DNA from: Sipunculus nudus
Lineage: Eukaryota > Annelida > Sipuncula > Golfingiida > Sipunculidae
Direction: 5' to 3'
Length of the DNA stretch: 64,000 bases
Assembly (NCBI GenBank): GCA_026874595.1
Contig: CM049322.1
Coordinates: forward strand, 8,424,900-8,488,899
Part shown: positions 35,494 to 48,599 of the stretch, in pieces
Layout: every line of letters starts with the position of its first letter
How positions within the stretch are numbered: position 1 is the first letter of the stretch
The notes under the pieces: model-generated
Databases searched by the model: none
Told to the model about the DNA's origin: nothing
The model's input: the letters and a program-made list of their open reading frames with translations, nothing else
Translations under genes and position numbers: made by a program

Positions 35494-35803
35494 TATATAG
35501 GGAGTAAATACAAGGGAGTATTGTTAAACTTAGGACGTTTAGTTATGGCGCCGTGTGTACAGGTACGGAGATTTATGATCATCTTATTTAATAAAAAGTA
35601 TAAAAACAATTGTATTGAGTTAAATACATTTTGGGTATTTATGATTGAATTATACATTCTCGAACAGAGAGTTCAAAATAAGTTTCAAACAGTTAAAAAT
35701 ATACAAGGATATTTATAATAATGATTATATTATAATGCTAATAATACAGTAATAATAATAATAATAATGATTATATAATAATGCTAATAATAACAACAAC
35801 AAC

Positions 35804-35845
<42 letters not shown>

Positions 35846-35883
35846 AATAATGATTATAAAATAATAATAATAATAATAATAAT

Positions 35884-35929
<46 letters not shown>

Positions 35930-35982
35930 TTATATAATAATTATAATAATAATGATTATATAATTATAATAATAATAATGAT

Positions 35983-36031
<49 letters not shown>

Positions 36032-36038
36032 TCATAAC

Positions 36039-36070
<32 letters not shown>

Positions 36071-36406
36071 TAATAAAAGTAATGATAACTTATATGAAAT
36101 AAGGAACAAAATATATGTATATATATGTATTATGTATGTGTAAGTAAGTACGGAAGAACTAAGGAATTTGGTCAAAAATGCGGAATAACCAGAACTTGTG
36201 TCCTGTGTTTCTTGTTTCACTGGCTGAATCAGAATATTTTTTTCTGGTTATTATGACTTCCTTGTCCGTACATACATAACCATTTGTGATAGACCGTGCA
36301 AAATAGCTACCAATTTACCAGTTTAATCGAATATGAAAAGTGGTGTCAACTTTTCTTCATGGGGTGGAGGGGGTGGGGGTTGTGACTCAAAGAGGTAGGT
36401 TGGGCT

Positions 36407-36460
<54 letters not shown>

Positions 36461-37506
36461 AACACACCCACATATTGATAAAGTCGCACGGTGTCGAAAT
36501 TCCCTCTTTGACTTCTGTGACAAGGTAGGTATTTAGATTAAGATCGCGTTCACCTTCGAGCATAATCGTTCTTTTATAACCTTAGCATTCCTCTGTATGT
36601 ATGTATATATACATATACCGCCGGTTATATAAATATAACACCTTTTTGCACTTTGAGTCGAGGTCACTTTAGTGCACATCTTTAATAGCGTATGATTTGG
36701 TTTACATTAAAGAATAAACTCTTAATACCGAAGGGCATTATTCACCAATGTGTTCTTTATGAATCTGCATACCTGAGTCCTGTATGGTCTATTCGCACCC
36801 TAAAACACTTGTTTACCTATAACAGAGTGATTTGTTGGCTCCCTTTCTATAAATAACCTATAACCTCCCTTCCCCGGCCTTTAAGGTACTAAGCAGGACT
36901 GGTCCCCCGCATGACCTGACTTTGTTTCGGCTTTTCCTTTGCATTGAACAGTCTAATGCCTTAGGACCCCTTACAGTATACATTTTCTGAAAGCTACGAA
37001 GATTTTCTACATTTTGGTAAAAATAAACTTTTTTTTAGTGTTATGTTTTAATTTATAAGCGTTTTAATTTAATTTAAATATTTATTTAACAGTTTATTCC
37101 AGCACATCTTAAGCAGATACAGAATATATTGTTATATTAATCGAAAATTTAGATAATAATCCCCAGACCTAATCCAATATTTGACGTCTGTCAAACATAG
37201 GTAATCTCTTGACCCATTCATGATAATAGGTATGAAGACCCCAGTCTAACCGCACAGAGGCTGTTTGTTTTGTATATATCCACTTGTTTACAGTATGTGG
37301 GGGCCGTCAGAATAATCAAACCACATTTACATATTATCAGATCATTAATTTATACGCAGAGAAAGCCGGAAATTGGGAAAATTATTTCTAAAAGGAAGGT
37401 GAATAGACGAGTACACTACCTTCCTCTGAACTGCCTGTATCTTACATTCGCTCTTTTTTACCGTTATCTACATATAAGGATAATATCGTATATAATAAAC
37501 TGACTC
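35494..37506. other. Unique spacer with long (AAT)n tracts, no gene recognised
   Basis: Begins right at the end of duplicon copy A. (AAT)n-rich from 35700 to 36080, (TA)n-(CA)n at 36411-36470. An ORF at 35440-35718 crosses the duplicon boundary and has no coding features. Nothing else supported. Confidence 0.45.
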
Positions 37507-38375
37507 TTGCCATGAACAAAGAAAATATTCTTGTAATAAATGAGGAGAGAACCAAACCGTATGTTATAAATAAGAAGGGAACCAAACCGTATGTTATAAA
37601 CGAGAAGTGAACCAAACTGTATGTTATAAAATGAGGAAGGAACCAAACCGTATGTTATAAACGAGGAGGGAACCAAACCGTATGTTATAAATGAGGAGGG
37701 AACCTAAGCGTATGTTATAAATGAGGAGGGAACCAAACCGTTGTTTATAAATGAGAAGGGAACCAAACCGTATAATATAAATGAGGAGACAATCAAACCG
37801 TATGCTATAAATGAGGATGGAACCAAAACATACGTTAAAAACGAGGAGGGAACCAAACTGTATGTTATAAACGAGGAGGGAACCAAACCGTATATTATAA
37901 ATGAGGAGGCAGTCAAACCGTGTGCTATAAATGAGGAGGGAACCAAATCGTATGTTATGTATGAGGAGGGAACCAAAACGTATGTTATAAACGAGGAGGG
38001 AACCAAATTGTATGTTATAAACGAGGAGGGAGCGAAACCGTATATTATCAATGAGGAAGAAACCAAACCGTATGTTATAAACAAGGAGGGAACCAAACTG
38101 GATGTTATAAATGAGGTGGCAATCAAACCGTGTGCTATCGATGAGGAGGGAACCAAACCGTATGTTATGAACGAGGAGGGAACCAAACCGTATGTTATAA
38201 ACGAGGAGGGAACCAAACCATATGTTATAAACGAGGAGGAAGCCAAACCATATGTTATAAATGAGGAAGGAACCAAACCGTATATTATAAATGAGGAGGC
38301 AATCAAACCGTGTGCTAGAGATGAGGAGGAAACCAAACCGTATGTTATAAATGAGGAGGCGACCAAACTGCATGC
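37507..38375 (+). repeat. 30 bp minisatellite, ~29 units, open in several frames
   Basis: Consensus unit: aacgaggagggaacc, then aaaccgtatgttata. Units vary by substitution, and variant 'gaggcaatcaaaccgtgtgct' units recur at about 37787, 37907, 38117 and 38297, always at multiples of 30. The length is a multiple of three, so frames stay open: plus strand 37741-38493 would give decamers like NEEGTKPYVI, and two minus frames are also open (decamers like SSFITYGLVP). The first units carry a stop in the plus frame. With no start context, signal peptide or splice-linked exon, I treat it as non-coding. Confidence 0.85.
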
Positions 38376-38760
38376 GGATAGAGAATTGTATTTGGAGTGC
38401 AGTTCTAATAATTTACTTGTTTCTTTTATATCTCACAAAGTGAAAAGTGATTTGACTAGTTTTGTTGGTACTAACTGTGCATGGTTATCCCTGTGAAAAC
38501 CATTAACCAATATACACACTCTTGTATTGAATGAGATATGTCTCCGGATTTCACTGAGGAGGGGCCAGTCATGAGGAGCATCGTTCCTGACTTGGTTAAC
38601 TTAGCAGATGCCGTGATGTTCTACTGCCAATGTAGACAGAACTTCCATTCACTTTTATATCCCTACAGTTGAGTGATTACACATTTGATTTTATTTCTGT
38701 CATATCTGTTTTCTCATATTGAAGCTTTCACAGTAATGTACTTTTCTGTAAAAAATGAAG

Positions 38761-38762
<2 letters not shown>

Positions 38763-38839
<77 letters not shown>

Positions 38840-38862
38840 GTATATGTATATGTAAATGTATA
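38763..38862. repeat. (TA)n-(TATG)n microsatellite
   Basis: About 70 bp of pure TA followed by 'tgtatatgtatatgtatatg'. Reading frames across it are artefacts. Confidence 0.95.
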
Positions 38863-41598
38863 AGGGGTGCACACGGGTTCAATTTGAGTATTTATGCATG
38901 TAAGCTTACCATAACTTAACTTCTTTTTAATGTTATTTTGTAGGTTTTAAATACTGATTTTCATTTTTTGTGTTTTATTTTTATGCGTTTGACATTTGGA
39001 TGTGCCTTGCTTATTGGTATCGGGTTGGATGTTCCATTTTGGCATATCGTTCGCCATTTTTGTCAATGCCATTTTTATATGGCATGTGCCATTTTTATGT
39101 GTTGGTTTTATTTTCATTTACCATTTTGTATGTACCGTAATTGTATGTCATGTACCATTCTCAGTCTCATCTTGAAAGTCACGTACAATTGTCTATGTGT
39201 ATATTTTGCTCGTCAGATGTTATGTTTATATGCCACTTTTGTCTATGCATTCGACTGTAATCTTCAGATAATCAAGTTCATTTATTCACGATGAGTCAGC
39301 GCTTTCCCACCAATTTCCATTTGTATTTACATTATTATACAAAACCCTTTATGATTTTACCCTCTACCTCATAACTTAAAAGGACATGCACTTTACTTAG
39401 TCAATTTTATACTTTCAGCCGTCTCGTGTTGCTATCAAAACAACCGGTAAGTAAATCAACATAAAAAAAAGACTCCAAACACTTTGCAGGTCTCATGGAC
39501 ACCAATAGGATCAAAATGGCCGCCAAGGGCAGGTTTACTATGTAAACTTCCAGAATGTGAATCTTCATGCCTTTGAACACACTCCATATGCTATAAAACG
39601 TAGGATACAAGTCTACATAATAGGGTATATGTAGGGTACAAGTCTACATGAAAGGGTTTATGTGTAACTTTATCTCAACAATTTGATCTGAAGCAATAAA
39701 AGGTCACGTGCATTGTGTTCAAAAAAGAAAATACACCCTATGTCGCTGAAGCCATATTAAAAAAATACATATCTGCCCTAAAATGTTTATTCGATTGAAC
39801 AAAGTGCAGCTGGAGCTGACCACACCATTCCCTTCGAGGAGACTGACCCCTATGCATATTAATATGTCCTTATGACCTTTAGAACGTGCTAATCCGTGTA
39901 GTGACAAATGTTTGCAGTTATAAACACGGCTTTTATATTATAAACTACTGGCGCCCAGTGTGTGTGAAAATACACCAAGGACCCCAGTAACCGAGCCCGG
40001 TACGGGCTACCCAGCCGTATTAGCAAATATCCAGTTCGTCGTGACTGTCGAGCTGGTCGTGAATTGTTAGAATTCTAAGACTGATGACGTCACTGTGTCC
40101 CTGTATTGGTTGACATTGGTGTTGACGATTTTGAAGGCCACTGAGTGTATTGAACCACCTTTTATTATCTAACACCCACACATGTCTGGACATTTGTTTG
40201 TGTTTAAATATTTCCAGAATGCGCCAAATTTGATTTTGAATGAATGAATGACAGTTTGACATCCAACAACATTTTAACATACTTTATAAAATATACAAGA
40301 AGAAAGCAGTCGGCGACGACATCCTCCGCCAATATCTAAATTTTGCACAGCCGTCAACGGTTCAACGATTCAAGGTCTCTGCTAGAATAGAACCACCTTG
40401 AAAATTAATGAATAATACTGTCTTCTCCGGAACAAAGAAACTGCACTCTCCCAATGATGGGAAGGCCTTTGAATGAAATAATATAATGGTGGTTCAAATC
40501 ACCTCCTGAATTCTTATTGTGTTACCCTAATCCTCATAGCACCGCGCCATCTGTCGGAGGTGCAATCAGACAGTAGAGCTAATGGTCATCACCAGGACTG
40601 TCTTAAATATCCAAATTAATTAGTTAAATTTCTTATTAACATGAGAGGAAAACAAATCTGGGATATGAATCTAGGATACTGAAGGGTGGCTGTGAAGTCA
40701 ACTATAAATAGAACTGCATCTGATAACATTATACCACAAAATATACCACTGAATCATATCTGACAAATTATACCACTTCAAATCGAAAAAAAGAAAAGCA
40801 AGACTTTCGACATAAACAGTTACAGAGAAAAATGTATAGTCGGAGGAATACAGGGGGAAAGAGAGATATAGTCTAGAAATCTGCAATTTTACGAATGCTA
40901 GCCTCAGCTATTCACTTCTTCGACCCATATACCTGGCTTTTATTGTTTTCTAAATAAGTGACTGTACATTTGTGAATATTATTTCATGACGTCCCTAAAT
41001 CCTGATCATGCGCCGAAAACACCCCAAAATCTAATCGTTCTTCATTGGCCGATTCCCAAAATGTCTAGAAATTTCACGAGATTCTGTTCATAATTGCGTG
41101 AGTTAGGTGTGAAGAAACACACACACAAAAAACACACACATGGGAAAGAACGGATACCCTTCATGGCGGAGGCAATAATTGGAAAGGGGAACAAGTAATC
41201 ATAGAAACCAAGGCAACCCGCTATTTCAGGATATATTTTAACGTTTATAGTTGACCCCTATTTGGACAGATGTCAAGGGAAATGTACAGTTGTAATTCTG
41301 AAATTTTGCAGTTCTATCATTTAAAGCTATGTACCCGTCACAAACTGAAAAGAAGCACCATGAGAAAATAAATGTATTTTGTCGATCACTAATGTCCAGG
41401 CTACATATCATATAATTGGTCTGCAAACATTCTTTTAAATGTGTGTAATATATAATTTGTCATAGTGTCATTCATAATATTCATATTATAAAAATAAATT
41501 ATATATACAAACTCGAGATCAATTGGTAATAATAAAACCTTAAAATTAAAAGCCCTCTGTCTCTAATTACCCGGGTTTGATTAAAAGGTTTTTATAGT

Positions 41599-41667
<69 letters not shown>

Positions 41668-42557
41668 TGCGCCAGACTCCACAGCTCATTATGGAGACCG
41701 TATAACGGACGGTTATATTCATTTAAGCGGGCTATTCAAATAAACGGGATGTTAAACTTCAAGTTAGTCGCCTTTACTATAATACTAACAATTGTTATCG
41801 GATGGCTTGCGTGTGTTTCTCGTATTATTCACGATTATACGATATTCAATTAAACGGTACCGACTGTGCTCACAAATATAGCCTCTCGTTATCATTACAT
41901 ATTTATCTGTTTGGTTCGCTTTCAGTGTTTCAACACTTCACTCAGGAATGGTCTCCTAGCGACGCAATCGATCAATTGCATATTTTATAAGTTAACGTTT
42001 GGCCTTATTGTTAACCGTGACCTTGCACTGGTTGATCAATGAGAGAACAAAGATTTTGTGGTAAATGGGTGGACAAACGGACTTCAGCATTTGAAATCAT
42101 GGGTTCTGTGTAAAGGGTTTGACAGAAAGTCCAACAATTGAAATCGAAGATTCCCATCTTACCCTTAGAATGAGGAGTTATTTACATGTCCTGTCCCGAC
42201 CCGGGACAGCGCTTTGCAAGTTTTAAGCGGAAGGTCGTGCCTCACGGCCGTGTATAATAAAAAAACGGCCCGTCATCCATGCACCAGTAAATGGTATTAA
42301 CAATTTTTAAATAATCACTGAGAAAAAAAATTTATGGAGATCAAGATTATCTTCCAAAGGGGTTATATTAACCCTCCGGCAAATGTACTGAAAATATGTT
42401 CATAACTTAAACCAGCAAAGATTAAAAAAATCATGCCTCCCAGAAGATTACTAATAAGTATCCATGATAAAACCAATAAGATTCAAAATGATAAAGTAAG
42501 GTATGGCTAGATATAAAAAAGCCATCATAAAGCATTAAGCTTAAAAAGAGCAGAACT
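38863..42557. other. Intergenic, no gene recognised
   Basis: At 38985-39160 a loose repeat of 'gccattttt.tatg' makes a 108-codon cysteine- and phenylalanine-rich ORF without other support. A perfect CRE-like TGACGTCA occurs at about 40085. (TA)n at 41602-41665. No convincing exon, RNA gene or transposon ends. Confidence 0.4.
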
Positions 42558-42782
42558 CAGCTGTCCTGGAGACAACATACTTCTGCATGCATTGTAAATG
42601 TACCGGTGAATCCTGCCCACAGCATTTGTTTGGTGGTTGTTGCCATTTGCCACACGATCGTTCATACACAGAACTGGTCCAAGGCAACCATGAACAAACG
42701 GGGGCCGAACACAGAAATCAGATCAATGTTACCACGGACACCGCTCTGCCGGGAACGTGGCTCTCAGGAATCAGCTAGATAC
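42558..42782 (+). CDS. Possible fragment of a small secreted peptide precursor
   Basis: In one plus frame, ending at a TGA shortly after 42790, the translation contains a hydrophobic run SICLVVVAICHTIVHT followed by QNWSKATMN, a dibasic KR, then GPNTEIRSMLPR. That layout (signal-like core, N-terminal Gln, dibasic cleavage site) is what a neuropeptide precursor looks like. No in-frame ATG lies just upstream, so the start would need another exon. A second ORF overlaps in another frame. I do not recognise the peptide and chance is a real alternative. Confidence 0.12.
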
Positions 42783-43146
42783 GTCACGGTCACGTGATCA
42801 TATTATGGGATGTACTTTCCCCGGTGTACAATACAGATCATCATTATTTTTTTAAGGATTGGTCCATGGCCTGTTTGATGGCACCTTCTATTGATGAAGG
42901 TATCTATACCATAGGAATTATATGTTATTATCATAAATTCTTACGTATTCAGGTGTTATTTTATGTGTAGGGGGATTTGAATTATTTAGAAGTCATAGAA
43001 GTCCATTTCAACGGATATCTGAGGTTTTAACGAAATTTCACCGTTATGCCACTGAGGCACCGTACAGATTCTGTTGTAGCCTTTTATCATTAAAATTCGA
43101 AAACGTATATCTCCATATACCGGTAACTCTATCTGACAGGACTCCA

Positions 43147-43148
<2 letters not shown>

Positions 43149-43201
<53 letters not shown>

Positions 43202-43202
43202 A

Positions 43203-43237
<35 letters not shown>
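43149..43237. repeat. (CT)n-(TA)n compound microsatellite
   Basis: About 38 bp of CT followed by interrupted TA. Confidence 0.95.
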
Positions 43238-43238
<1 letters not shown>

Positions 43239-43355
43239 TTTAGAAACGATTTACGGAAATGCAGTCTTTCCCCTGCGGTCACACAGCGCTCTGTTTTGCA
43301 ACAGGGCATCATGTATTCAGTTCAGGTATGTGATAGGCCTTAGTCACTATCACAA

Positions 43356-43409
<54 letters not shown>

Positions 43410-46400
43410 GCAGTAATAAGACGAGTTTCTGCTATCAACCGAGAAATTATTAATTACTGAAGAAGAATAAAAAAAGACAACAAAGTGCATTAGTCATAAG
43501 GCAATCAAACACTTCATTCGAGTCTACATTGGAATTGAAGGAGTCTTTTTCTGACTGCTTCACATCCAGAATTGACGTTCCGTTGGTCAGTTATGCAGTA
43601 TATGCCTATTCTTAAAAAGAAAAACAGAACCAGACGCATTTTAGAAGAAGAACCATTATTCAAACACGGGAGAATACATAACGTCATTGGCTGATGTAAA
43701 AACCCAAACTTCTAATTATGCTTCATGAAATCTAGCTGTATAATGAGATATCCCGGTGTTGTGATACATTTACATTTTCCTGTTTACATTACTCCAATAA
43801 AAGCCGGTCCGCCTCATTATTAAATAACTGCCTCGAGATTCTACATGAAGGTCCACCTGGAAGCCGTGAGACTGACACAGAAAACAAAATGTAGACGTGA
43901 AGGTGAAAGCTGACCCCAAGTCTGTACATACCACGTGCCGCCTCTACCCTACCATCCGCTGGTAATGACCATTGTCAACCCATTAACGGGGGATTATGTA
44001 TTTGCGGACGACGTACCCTCTGTGGATGAAGGAGCGAAGCATCATGGAATTGATGCTCATGCATATGGGGGCTCGAGCACTAATGGTTGTGTCCTGAAAA
44101 TTTGTATGATATGGATACAGAAACTGGTCTCCGTATAACAGATGCACAAATTCTTTAAAAGTACGTCAAATTGGCTCTGCATACGACTCAATGCAGGCCA
44201 TACATTCATACGGGTCCTTTTTTACTTTTGAGTCGTTTATTTACGGCTTTAAGTAAATAAGATAAGATCAGACAGATAAAATGAAATGTAGAATATTTTA
44301 AGATTTAAAACGAACGTATTAATGATTTCAAAGCGACAAGTGAGGCGAATGAAAGGCATTCCTACATAAAAAAACATAATTAACAATATAAAGTAACTAA
44401 AATGTGTAGGACATACACACATACACACACACGTATATATATATATATACACACATAATAGATAAAATCTATAAAAATTATTTAAGAATAGAAGACACTT
44501 TTAAGTGAAAGCATTTAACTTTATAATACAGACTGTCACAGGGGTTTTGCAAGGAGTGTATCCAGGATTTATGGAAGGGGAGATAGGGCGGTGTCGGAGG
44601 GGGGGGGGGGGCTGCCGCGCCCCCTGTCTACGTGTGTTTACGTGTTTCTTGCCCGACCGTTTCACATAAGTTTAAATAAAATTTGTCGTATGGCATGGAT
44701 AAACGAACCTCTTCCTTGAAAACATTGCTATTGGTTGCAAGTCTATGGGGCTAATTTAGGCCAGGGTTCCAGTCTACTGGTAAATAGAAATACACGTGAC
44801 TGGCACAGCGATCGTTAAATTATTGATAGCGGGGTAGTTATTCCCCACTCACCAGGTACCCGCCCAAAATTAACCCATACAGGGACACGCTGTACATACA
44901 AAGGTTACTGTGGCTGAGCTTTCCATGGAATTGATTTCTCATCAAGGTTAATCGTTGACCGAGAGTTTACTATGGTTATGTCAGCCAAAGGCGAGCTATA
45001 CCGTCATCACCACAGGCACTCGTTTCCAGCACTAAAATGGCTTAGAAACTGTAAACACATTGAATATGGGTGATATACCAGTAATAAGAGAATAAGGTAA
45101 TGAACTTTATCAGTAAGCAGTGCAAGCCTCATAAGTCTGGAGAATTATCCGCTGCATAAACATGTTTTTGTTGAAAACTTCTCTATTTACAAGATTAATC
45201 TTCCAAAAGTAAAAGCTCTCCACACAAACCGTGAATTCCGGCATATTTATTCCAGCTGCGACACCGTCATTTGTCATGTATATTTTTGTTAGTTGCCCAA
45301 GTTGACGTCATTTCAAGCTGAATGGCTGTTTAAGTTAAGAGAACAGACGTTAATGGATACAAACCAATTGACATAATCGTCCTGGGTGTTTGCATGCCAT
45401 GCTCACTGATTTCCAGTTCCATTGACAATTCGACATCTGTTTGAATAGTGCGCCAAAAAGAGAGGTACAAAACGACAGGTATCCGGTGAATATTTTACCT
45501 TTCATTCAGCCAATCACAGCGGCCAGCTGAGGGGGAACTCCAATCAGCTCGGCTGGAGCAGAATCTACCGATATGGGTTATCAGTTTTTACATTAATAAA
45601 AAAGGAACATTGATGGGAATAAATGATATTTGGGTAAATGGGATCAGAATTGGTTTGAATTCCCTGACAAAAACAAAAATTATTTTGGGGGAAACTTCGG
45701 GGGGGAGAGGGGGGAGGGGGGCTTTACCCCCCTCTGGATCCGGCCCTGTTATATATATATATATATATATTCTTTTATGTAATATCCGGCGCGCTTTTTT
45801 TCCTGGATATATATAACAATTTAAATTTATAAAGAAAAAAGAATACACAAATCACGTTTATCTGATATTAATTGAAAGATATTAGAAGATTATGACCATT
45901 GTTTACATTTTATCCGCCAAAAAGCTGTATAATTTGTATTTAATTACTCCTTTTAAAGTAATATTAAATAGTTCCTTAAGTTTCGTTGAAAGTCTATAAA
46001 ATATCCATAAATTCAAAAGTTGTCTAACATTCTTTATTCAAAGTACGAATAAGAAAAAGAAATGTTATATATTATCTTATTTGATGTTTATAAATATGAG
46101 ATAAGGTTTTACTCAAAGAAACATCTATGTGCAGGCGAGGAGGCCCGGATAAGATAAAGTATAACATCGGCCCCGTGTCCGTCTGTTATTGAAATATAAA
46201 CCCACACATAACTATACAAAATGATCGCTCTTGTGTGCTGTACAAGAAAGATATTAACACTGCATGCAAGCAGCGTTGGAGGCCATGGTTGCAATTGCGA
46301 GCCAACCATTCACTATCGTTCGGATCAGTTTAGGGAAGTGGAGTTCACTAGCTACGTCCTTGAAAGTTGCCGATCAGTATTAATGTGGTCTCTGATGTTA

Positions 46401-46779
46401 TTGATTCTGATGAAACATGACTGTCAAGTTTTAACTCCGGACTACATATGCCTTATCAAAAACGAAATTATATCACAAATAAATAGAATAATTTATAAGT
46501 ATCATACCTCGTAACGTATCTTTTCAGCTGAAAACAAAATGCCCCGAAATGTATGTCCTCGCGATAGTTTACGGTAATCACAAACGGCGTGCGGCAGTGA
46601 CCAGCATACCTGTCGTCTGCTTCATGCAGGTGGGTTGTTTACAAATGTTCGGTTCTGTGTTGGTTGTCCGACGCTTAACGGGGGATGCCTGGAGAATTGT
46701 AAATTTTTCTACTGAAAACTTCATTGTTGTTATATATCTCACCCACGAAGTAGGCCTATTGTTTTTTTTGTTTTTTTTT
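43410..46779. other. Intergenic, scattered transposon debris, no gene recognised
   Basis: A 67-codon ORF at 43935-44138 has no recognised feature. 44560-44635 and 45690-45770 look like ends of old DNA transposons: the latter reads, on the minus strand, 'cagggccggatccagagggg', a terminus style I associate with invertebrate non-autonomous elements, next to a (TA)n tract. A perfect TGACGTCA is at about 45304. No splice-supported exon was found. Confidence 0.4.
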
Positions 46780-47217
46780 TTGTTATTTTGTTACTTGGTT
46801 TGCCAGTTTATTTTTTATTATTCTACTAAAATAATTGAAAAAAAATTTAATGAATCTTAACGAGTGTTAGAACAATTCATAAGGAAAGATGTTTTATTAA
46901 CAATTCTTCATGTACAATCATAATACGTTGAGTTCTTGAATGGATTTTTAAAAACTGCACATATAATTATCCCCTGGGGAGTGTGAGGGTCATTAATTGT
47001 TATACCTGGTCGCCTTTGTTCTGTCGGACAGAATCATCGAATTGATAAAACGCGACACACATTTCCTGCGCTTTAATTGCATACACATCATATGCTTGAT
47101 CTTGATCTTGGCGGAGGTATACATGTAATCTCTCACTGCTTTCTAGTTTTTACTGTATTAATTACTGAAGGTGTCGTATATGGTTACTTAACAGCTGTAG
47201 TCGCATTTTTGTCTTTT

Positions 47218-47232
47218 CATATATATATATAT

Positions 47233-47320
<88 letters not shown>
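47218..47320. repeat. (TA)n-(GA)n compound microsatellite
   Basis: About 65 bp TA-rich followed by about 34 bp of pure GA. The copy A counterpart (about 22290) is instead a poly-G stretch. Confidence 0.95.
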
Positions 47321-47324
<4 letters not shown>

Positions 47325-48599
47325 GACTTTTTTTTATTCTTGCGGGAACTAGTCTGGAACTTCAGTATTCTCCTGTAATTTTTTATTATTATATTTAAAG
47401 CAAGGACAAATTTCCGCAGCACAAACGAACATAAAGACCGAATGAAAAAGAGTGTCTGTAATTGTAAACATTTTATGTGAGTTATCACCTGTGTGGAATA
47501 TACCAGGAAGTAATGCTCCTAGAAAATTCTCTCGAAATAGAACATCTTGTAGATGATCATTTACCCCCCCCCCCCCCCCCCCCCCCCCCCCAACTCGTAC
47601 ACGCATACACTGAGGCTCGTGCAGCGGAGTATATATAATGATCCCCTCTAAAAAATGTACGTTTTTCTCAATAAATATTATGTTACCGATGGTTTAACCA
47701 GAAAACATCCGGGAAGATCGGGGGGGGGGGGGGGGGGGGTTAAAAGCACGAGGGTTGGATGTGGGGTGGTGCCCTCACATGGGTATGATTTATTTTTACA
47801 GTTTTAATTGAAAATAAATGCGATATTGAATTATTGGGCATCAACTAACAGGGAATATTCACACCAGGAACCACAAGTAAAATCCTTGACCGTACACATT
47901 CTAATATCTCGGTTCTACAATGTTGTTGATACATGTGAATTTAATATTGTAATCATTTCTGAAAAGAGGTTCAATGATAGTTAAGGACCGGTGACACGTT
48001 AATATAGTGGGACAAAAAATGAGGGATATAACATGGTATACCCCCCCCCCCCCTTGTTGAAAAAAAATGTTGTTTGGGGGGGGGGGCATTTCCCTGCGTC
48101 CACCACCAAATTGATACCAAATTATCATCAATGCTGTTCGGGGGGGGGGGGGGGGGGGGGGTACTTGAAACCACTTATTGTTACATGTTCATACTTCAGA
48201 TGGCGCCACCGGTCGTTGTCCTCGCCGCTTTAGAACGTGATCTCGACGCAGGATCAAAGTTAAATATTTCGCCCCTTGTCTGAGGCTATTAAATGTAAAA
48301 TGTTAAGTTATATTACCGCATATATTAAAATGATCCAAATAGCCAAGGATTAGGTTTCTACGGATTATACCACAATAAACTTAAGCAATGTTCAAATCGT
48401 CATGTCACCTTTTCATTTGTCTGGCTGATCAGATACTCGGTCACTCAACATGCCTCATGTAGGCTAAAAACAATAAAGCGTTTAGTCAGGGTGTGAATGT
48501 TTTTACTTATTAACAGAAAAAAATATTACAAGTACAAAATATTCATATAACATGTATGTATTTACTGATGACATTCAATAACCGTACAAGACTACAATT

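Noticed and set aside
37624-38373. Minus-strand ORFs of 249 and 220 codons
   Set aside because: They are read through the 30 bp minisatellite, where a length divisible by three keeps several frames open at once.
37507-38375. CRISPR-like array
   Set aside because: Units are contiguous 30 bp repeats with no unique spacers, and the context is eukaryotic.
38968-39294. 108-codon Cys/Phe-rich ORF
   Set aside because: Produced by a loose 'gccattttt' repeat, with no domain, signal peptide or splice support.
40080-45310. Perfect TGACGTCA (CRE-like) sites at about 40085 and 45304
   Set aside because: An 8 bp match is expected several times by chance across both strands and variants, and no promoter is near either.
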